This document shows positions 49,297 to 53,494 of a DNA stretch of 53,494 nt, in pieces. Each line of letters begins with the position of its first letter. Positions within the stretch are counted from its first letter, which is position 1. A program made the translations under genes and the position numbers. The notes beneath the pieces were generated by a model. That model made no database searches. It saw only the letters and a program-made list of their open reading frames with translations, and was not told the DNA's origin. Source of the stretch: JBBSWA01 sp038046485 (GTDB taxonomy: Archaea; Nanobdellota; Nanobdellia; Woesearchaeales; SM23-78); contig JBBSWA010000073.1 in the NCBI GenBank assembly GCA_038046485.1, forward strand, positions 1-53,494, read 5' to 3'.

Positions 49297-49711
49297 ATGA
49301 GCGCTTAATACGGCCATTTGCATACCCTGACTTGCTAAGCCTTCCAAAAATGAATCAGCACCCTCAAAAAGTGTGGGATTATCCATTGTTACAAAAATTT
49401 CAGAAAATAACTCCCTTTGATGATCTTCATCTAAATTGGGAAAATATCCTCTGTAAAAATCCATGTACGGTAACACAATTTCCATTCTAAACTGTTCTAT
49501 GGGCATTCTAGTTCCACCCAATCGCTCAAAAACTTGCATCGCTGTTTCATAGACCATGTTAAAGTCATCACTTAAAGTGCCTGACCAATCGAAAAGAATG
49601 TTCTTTCTTGGCATATATCCAAAATTAGTACTCTCTTTAAAAACGTAACTCTTAAATAACCCCCTTTTCTCGAGCGCCACTTATTTAAAGCCTGCTTGGT
49701 TCTAAACCTCT

Positions 49712-51598
49712 ATGTGTGGCATCCTTGGATTCAACTGGGAAGACAAAAGGCTTGCTCGGAAGATGGCGGACTCAATTGAACACCGCGGACCGGACGATCG
49801 AGCCCATTACTCAGACAAAGGCATCACGCTTGCCATGAACCGCCTTGCCATCATTGACTTGAAGAAGGGTTTGTATCCGATTACGAATGAAGACCAAGAC
49901 CTCTTTGTTGTATTTAATGGAGAGATCTACAACTTTAAGGAAGTTCGTGCTGAACTGGAACGGAAAGGCCACCGATTTATTACGAACACGGACGCCGAAG
50001 TTATTACGCATGGCTATGAAGAATGGGGCATGGACTGTGTTACGCGATTCAATGGCATGTTTGCCATTGCCTTATGGGATACGAAGAAGAAGCTTTTGTT
50101 TCTTGCACGGGACCGCATGGGTGTTAAGCCCCTGTATTATCATTGGAACCATGGAAAGTTTATCTTTGCTTCTGAGATCAAAGCCATCCTTGAACATTCG
50201 ATTCCACGAAAAGTAAACTTGCAAGGCCTTAGCTGGTTCTTAAGCTTTCGATGCAACCCCTCCCTTGAAACGATGTTTGAAGGCATCTATAAGCTAGCGC
50301 CAGGATACACCCTGGTTTTACAGAACAAAAAACTGACGATTAAACCGTACTGGAAACAGGTCATTCAACCTGACACCGATGGAAAATCTGCTTCTTTTTA
50401 CGCCCAGCAACTCCATGACTTGCTGCTGAAGTCGGTCGAACGAAGAATGATGAGTGATGTACCTCTTGGCGTGTACTTGAGTAGCGGTATTGACTCAAGT
50501 GGAGTTGTTGGTTTGATGCATGAACTTGACGTTCCAAACATTAAGACGTTTACTGTAGGATTTGGAAGTAAACACTACAGTGACGAACTCAATATGGCCA
50601 AGTTTACGGCGGAGCACTTTGGCACGGATCATCAAGAAGTCTGGGTGAGCCCAGACACCACCAAAGTACTCCCAAAAGTTGTGTATCATTTAGATGAACC
50701 CATGGCTGACCCCACATCCATACCTACTTACTTACTCTCTAAAGAAGCCAAGAAAAAAGTTACGGTTGTATTAACTGGTGAAGGAGCGGATGAACAATTT
50801 GCCGGCTACCCCCAATACCATTTCATGATGCTCAAGCAAAGATACCTACGCAGTCATTTATTACGCAAGATGCTCAAAAAAGCAGTTGATTTATCCCCTG
50901 CCTGGGCCATGAACACTGTCTTTAAGTACGCCGGCAACCTTGGAAAAGAAGGCATTCGGCGCGGCACAAACTTTTTGCATGCACCCAGCGATTTAGATGC
51001 TTATACCCAAGTTGTGAGCCATTTTACTGAAGAAGAAAAGAAAGAAGTTTTTACTTCTAATGTGAATCAACGACTTAAAAACTTCTCCACCAACCAAGTA
51101 CTTTCTAAGGAACAATTCACAGGTAAAAAAGATCTCCTAGCTGAAATGCTCTATTTTGATAATAAGACACTGCTTACTGAAAATCTGCTTATGAAAGTGG
51201 ATAAGAACACGATGGCAGCAAGCATTGAAGCACGAGAGCCTTATCTCGATCTAAACGTTGTTGAATTTGCTGGTCAAATCCCTTCCAAGTACAAACTGCA
51301 TGGAAGTACGGAGAAATGGATCCAGCGAAAAGCCTTTGCTCATACCCTTCCTCGCGAAGTCTTGAAGCGCAAAAAAACCCACTTCTTTGTTCCTTTGGAT
51401 ACTTGGATGGATGAGGGCCTGCGCGAATTTGCCCAAAGCCACTTGAATGCGAAAGATCTCAAACAGCAAGGATACTTTAATCCAGACTATGTCGATAAAG
51501 TATTTGATAAGATTAATGAGAGTAAGTTGTTTTACACGCGGCAATTGTGGTGCTTGCTAAGCTTTCAATTGTGGCATGAACAGTACCTAGAAAAATAA
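49712..51598 (+). CDS. asnB: Glutamine-hydrolysing asparagine synthase (copy 2)
   Basis: A 628-residue enzyme starting MCGILGFNWEDKRL with the nucleophile Cys2. It shows HRGPDDRAHY, NGEIYNFKE, the PP-loop LSSGIDSSGVVG and LTGEGADEQFAGY. It is clearly related to copy 1 but not recent (the sequences differ throughout). The TATA box TTATTTAAAG lies about 28 bases upstream. It probably amidates a sugar acid or asparagine for the surface-glycan cell process; the nearby radical SAM gene may be the partner. Confidence 0.92.
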   Translation: MCGILGFNWEDKRLARKMADSIEHRGPDDRAHYSDKGITLAMNRLAIIDLKKGLYPITNEDQDLFVVFNGEIYNFKEVRAELERKGHRFITNTDAEVITHGYEEWGMDCVTRFNGMFAIALWDTKKKLLFLARDRMGVKPLYYHWNHGKFIFASEIKAILEHSIPRKVNLQGLSWFLSFRCNPSLETMFEGIYKLAPGYTLVLQNKKLTIKPYWKQVIQPDTDGKSASFYAQQLHDLLLKSVERRMMSDVPLGVYLSSGIDSSGVVGLMHELDVPNIKTFTVGFGSKHYSDELNMAKFTAEHFGTDHQEVWVSPDTTKVLPKVVYHLDEPMADPTSIPTYLLSKEAKKKVTVVLTGEGADEQFAGYPQYHFMMLKQRYLRSHLLRKMLKKAVDLSPAWAMNTVFKYAGNLGKEGIRRGTNFLHAPSDLDAYTQVVSHFTEEEKKEVFTSNVNQRLKNFSTNQVLSKEQFTGKKDLLAEMLYFDNKTLLTENLLMKVDKNTMAASIEAREPYLDLNVVEFAGQIPSKYKLHGSTEKWIQRKAFAHTLPREVLKRKKTHFFVPLDTWMDEGLREFAQSHLNAKDLKQQGYFNPDYVDKVFDKINESKLFYTRQLWCLLSFQLWHEQYLEK

Positions 51599-51671
51599 CC
51601 TCTTATGGGGGCTTTTTAAGACTTTCTATCCTACCATAAACTATTAAAATGGTGTAAAGCTCTTTTTAAGA

Positions 51672-53123
51672 ATGGTCAAATCCAAGCAAACTGTGCTCTT
51701 GCTTAATCCACCTGGACGCAAGATGTACATCCGAGACTACTATTGCAGCAAAGTCTCCAAGGCCAATTACTATCCTCAACCAGTGGATTTATTGACGCAG
51801 AGCGGCTGGCTTGCCACAAAGTATGAGGTAAAGCTCATTGATGCTATCGTTGATGAGATCAACGAAAAAGACTGCCTTGCCCAGATCTATGAACTCAATC
51901 CCGACATTATTCTTTTTATTACCGGCTCAGTATCCTGGGATGAAGACCTTCCTTTCTTAGAAAAAGTGGCCAAGATCAACAGCACTAACGTGCTGAGCTC
52001 AGCAAAAAGTTTGCCTCGCCGCAAAGACCTGATTATGGTTGGTTCTGGGGATATCTTTAAAGAAAACGGCCATGAAAAAATAAAAAAATACCCTTGGATT
52101 AATGCTGTTGTACTCAACTTTTCTACCGATGGGGTCTTGCAGTTTTTACAAGGCAACGAAGACCAAATTACAGATTTGATCTACCGCACAAAGAAAGGCG
52201 AGATTAAGAGTGCACCTGAGAGTGATAAGCGCGGTGAATGGAAGTTGCCCATGCCCCGCCAGGATCTCTTTGTGGGCAAGAATTACCGGTACCCCTTCGC
52301 TACAGGCTATCCCATGGCCACGATGCTCACCAATTATGGCTGTCCCTACAAATGCACGTTTTGCATCATGTCCACGTTAGGTTATACGTTTAGAAAAGTC
52401 CCTGAAATCATTGCTGAAATGAAGGTATTAAAGAAACTTGGTGTGAAGTACATCTATTTCTCTGACCAGACCTTTGGTGTGCACAAACCCATCAATCAAG
52501 AACTGTGCAAGGCCATGATCAAAGAAAAGTTTGGCTTCCAATGGGTATGTTTTTCACGAGTGGACGTCATGGATGAGCTTACCTTAACCTTTATGAAACA
52601 AGCAGGCTGTGACACGATCATGTTCGGTGTTGAATTTGCAGATGATAAACTACTAGATATCTACATCAAAGACTTCCACACTGACCAAGTTCGTAAAACC
52701 TTCCATCTAGCCAGGAAAGTCGGCATCAAGACCATGGGAACCTTCCTGATGGGAGTGCCTGAAGAAAATGAAGAAGATTGCCTCAGAACCATTGAATTTG
52801 CCAAGGAATTGAAGTGTGACTACGCCTCTTTTAACTTTGCCGTACCTCGCATGGGAACCGGCCTTAGAAAAAAGGCTCTCGAACAGAAACTGATCACCAA
52901 GGATGTTGAAATCATGGACCAAGCCGGCACCTTTGTTGCCATGGGCAGCAACTACCTAACTAAAAAACAGATTTCTAGACTACGACGACGAGCCATCATC
53001 ACCTTCTATTTTAGACCTTGGTATGTCATAAATCGCTTTAGAAAACTACGCAGTTGGCCAGAGTTTAAGACCCAGTTCTTGGAAGCGTATCATTTGACGC
53101 TGAATTTGATCCATCCAAAGTGA
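51672..53123 (+). CDS. B12-binding-type radical SAM protein
   Basis: A 483-residue protein. Residues 1-190 resemble a cobalamin-binding-like domain though the His anchor motif is not clear. The radical SAM core has the iron-sulfur motif YGCPYKCTFCIM (CxxxCxxC) near residue 225, the glycine-rich stretch and the usual GVEFADDKLLDIYIKDF and TMGTFLMGVPEENEED. The C-terminal part is basic. Members of this group methylate or rearrange carbon centres. In the glycan context it may modify a lipid or sugar. Confidence 0.85.
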   Translation: MVKSKQTVLLLNPPGRKMYIRDYYCSKVSKANYYPQPVDLLTQSGWLATKYEVKLIDAIVDEINEKDCLAQIYELNPDIILFITGSVSWDEDLPFLEKVAKINSTNVLSSAKSLPRRKDLIMVGSGDIFKENGHEKIKKYPWINAVVLNFSTDGVLQFLQGNEDQITDLIYRTKKGEIKSAPESDKRGEWKLPMPRQDLFVGKNYRYPFATGYPMATMLTNYGCPYKCTFCIMSTLGYTFRKVPEIIAEMKVLKKLGVKYIYFSDQTFGVHKPINQELCKAMIKEKFGFQWVCFSRVDVMDELTLTFMKQAGCDTIMFGVEFADDKLLDIYIKDFHTDQVRKTFHLARKVGIKTMGTFLMGVPEENEEDCLRTIEFAKELKCDYASFNFAVPRMGTGLRKKALEQKLITKDVEIMDQAGTFVAMGSNYLTKKQISRLRRRAIITFYFRPWYVINRFRKLRSWPEFKTQFLEAYHLTLNLIHPK

Positions 53124-53143
53124 TGTAAAGACAAGAAGTGTTA

Positions 53144-53443
53144 TTATAACCTAGTACTTTCCACTGCTTTTCTTATAACCTCAAGCTGAGAATAAGCGTC
53201 TGAAACTCTTCCAATAAGAGCAGTATACGATTGTGGAAGTGGCTCACATCCTGCGGGAACTTCATTACGAACAGTTAATCCTTTCTTCTGACCATCCCAG
53301 GACTCTGCAATCATAAAGAGCAAAGCTTCAGCTAAATCAGCATGTGTTGTTTCTCTACGTTGCCACACAAGTCTTGCAGTTCTATCTACGATTGAAGTTG
53401 TAGCTATCTCATCTAAATTCATTTCAGAAGGTAGGCTTGTTAC
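53144..53443 (-). pseudogene. 3' part of an unrecognised gene cut by a mobile element
   Basis: The frame encodes about 100 residues ending SQLEVIRKAVESTRL, with E-A-L-L-F-M-I-A-E-S-W-D in the middle. Upstream of 53443 the reading frame runs into the terminal inverted repeat of a mobile element, so the first residues suggested by a longer ORF (to 53479) are not part of the gene. The ATG at about 53423 may be its real start, in which case the gene is nearly whole. No family recognised. Confidence 0.5.
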
Positions 53444-53494
53444 GGCTCTGTAGAAAGTCGTCCTTAAAATTAGTCTCAAATTGTAGGCGATGAA
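53444..53494 (+). mobile_element. Left end of another element with the same terminus
   Basis: GGCTCTGTAGAAAGTC at 53444-53459 is identical to the MITE terminus at 49073 and is followed by G as in the MITE. Then the sequences differ, so this is a different internal sequence, perhaps a full element with a transposase. It runs off the right edge of the window. The nine bases before it (GCTTGTTAC) should be repeated at its other end. Confidence 0.75.

Larger units (their letters stand above)
48770..49614 (-). pseudogene. HAD-family phosphatase gene interrupted by a 215-bp element
   Basis: The first part (49614 to 49297) encodes NILFDWSGTLSDDF and QGMQMAVLSAHHPP, then the frame is broken by the insertion. 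The second part resumes at 49072 with LLTAEATRYGVASYFSEICG, K-R-V-G-I-I-G and VGDMVHDIDAGKRAGV. Removing the element and one 9-bp target copy (224 bases) leaves 621 bases, 207 codons in one frame with motifs I, II, III and IV in order. The intact protein would have 206 residues, typical of phosphoglycolate-phosphatase-like HAD enzymes; motif I has Ser in the second Asp position. Confidence 0.85.

Noticed and set aside
49105..49490. ORFs running through the MITE on the plus strand
   Set aside because: They cross the element border and the antisense of the HAD gene, so they are chance frames.
53444..53479. N-terminal extension of the minus-strand protein at the window edge
   Set aside because: The first residues are encoded by the mobile element's terminal repeat, not by the gene.

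Overview
The window looks like chromosomal DNA of an archaeon, most probably a small-genome DPANN-type lineage such as Woesearchaeota (lineage inferred, low confidence). Evidence for Archaea: an ABCE1/Rli1 recycling factor, a diphthine-ammonia ligase (Dph6), an archaeal-type NMN adenylyltransferase, an archaeal (d)CMP kinase-like protein, an AbrB-PhoU regulator, and TATA boxes of the type TTTAWA lying about 25-30 bases before many start codons (leaderless transcripts). Genes are dense and on both strands. No rRNA, tRNA or CRISPR array was seen.

Layout. 1-5 kb: small accessory genes (a DUF4258/DUF2283 toxin-antitoxin-like pair between two copies of a duplicated regulator 3' end, a membrane protein plus winged-helix regulator) and two strongly structured intergenic regions. 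4.2-6.6 kb: a NUDIX hydrolase, a GT-A-like transferase and an acetyltransferase. 6.6-20 kb: an NAD island. One arm (minus strand) carries nicotinate phosphoribosyltransferase, NAD synthetase, NMN adenylyltransferase, a Ser/Thr kinase, a vWA protein, a GATase-like protein, a pyruvate-kinase-like protein and a DUF1152 protein. The other arm (plus strand) carries an AbrB-PhoU regulator, an ADP-ribosylglycohydrolase, a gene broken by an in-frame TAA, a nicotinamidase-like hydrolase, an ADP-ribose NUDIX enzyme and an NAD kinase. Together they cover salvage from nicotinamide to NAD and NADP plus ADP-ribose turnover. Related TACATT-centred boxes lie before the three main transcription units.

20-30.5 kb: housekeeping genes (methyltransferase, cytidylate kinase, Dph6, Rli1 with two cluster cysteines missing) with a diguanylate cyclase and an EAL-type protein, a combination unusual for Archaea. 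30.5-34.6 kb: three secreted or anchored Cys-rich / Asp-rich repeat proteins. 34.7-53 kb: a surface-glycan region (carbamoyltransferase, GT2, GT4, two sugar-nucleotide epimerases, a UDP-sugar dehydrogenase, two asparagine synthases, a methyltransferase, a B12-type radical SAM protein) interspersed with HEPN/MNT and RelE-type toxin-antitoxin modules. A 215-bp MITE-like element with perfect 16-bp terminal inverted repeats and a 9-bp target duplication interrupts a HAD phosphatase gene, and the end of another element with the same terminus enters at the right edge.

The most interesting points are the NAD island with its unexplained kinase-vWA-GATase-PK-like-DUF1152 tail and putative operator boxes; a recurrent bulged hairpin (basal stem, unpaired U or A, CAGRA...UYCUG apical stem) at several intergenic sites and inside the MITE; and the diguanylate cyclase/EAL pair, the latter preceded by a switch-like structured leader.
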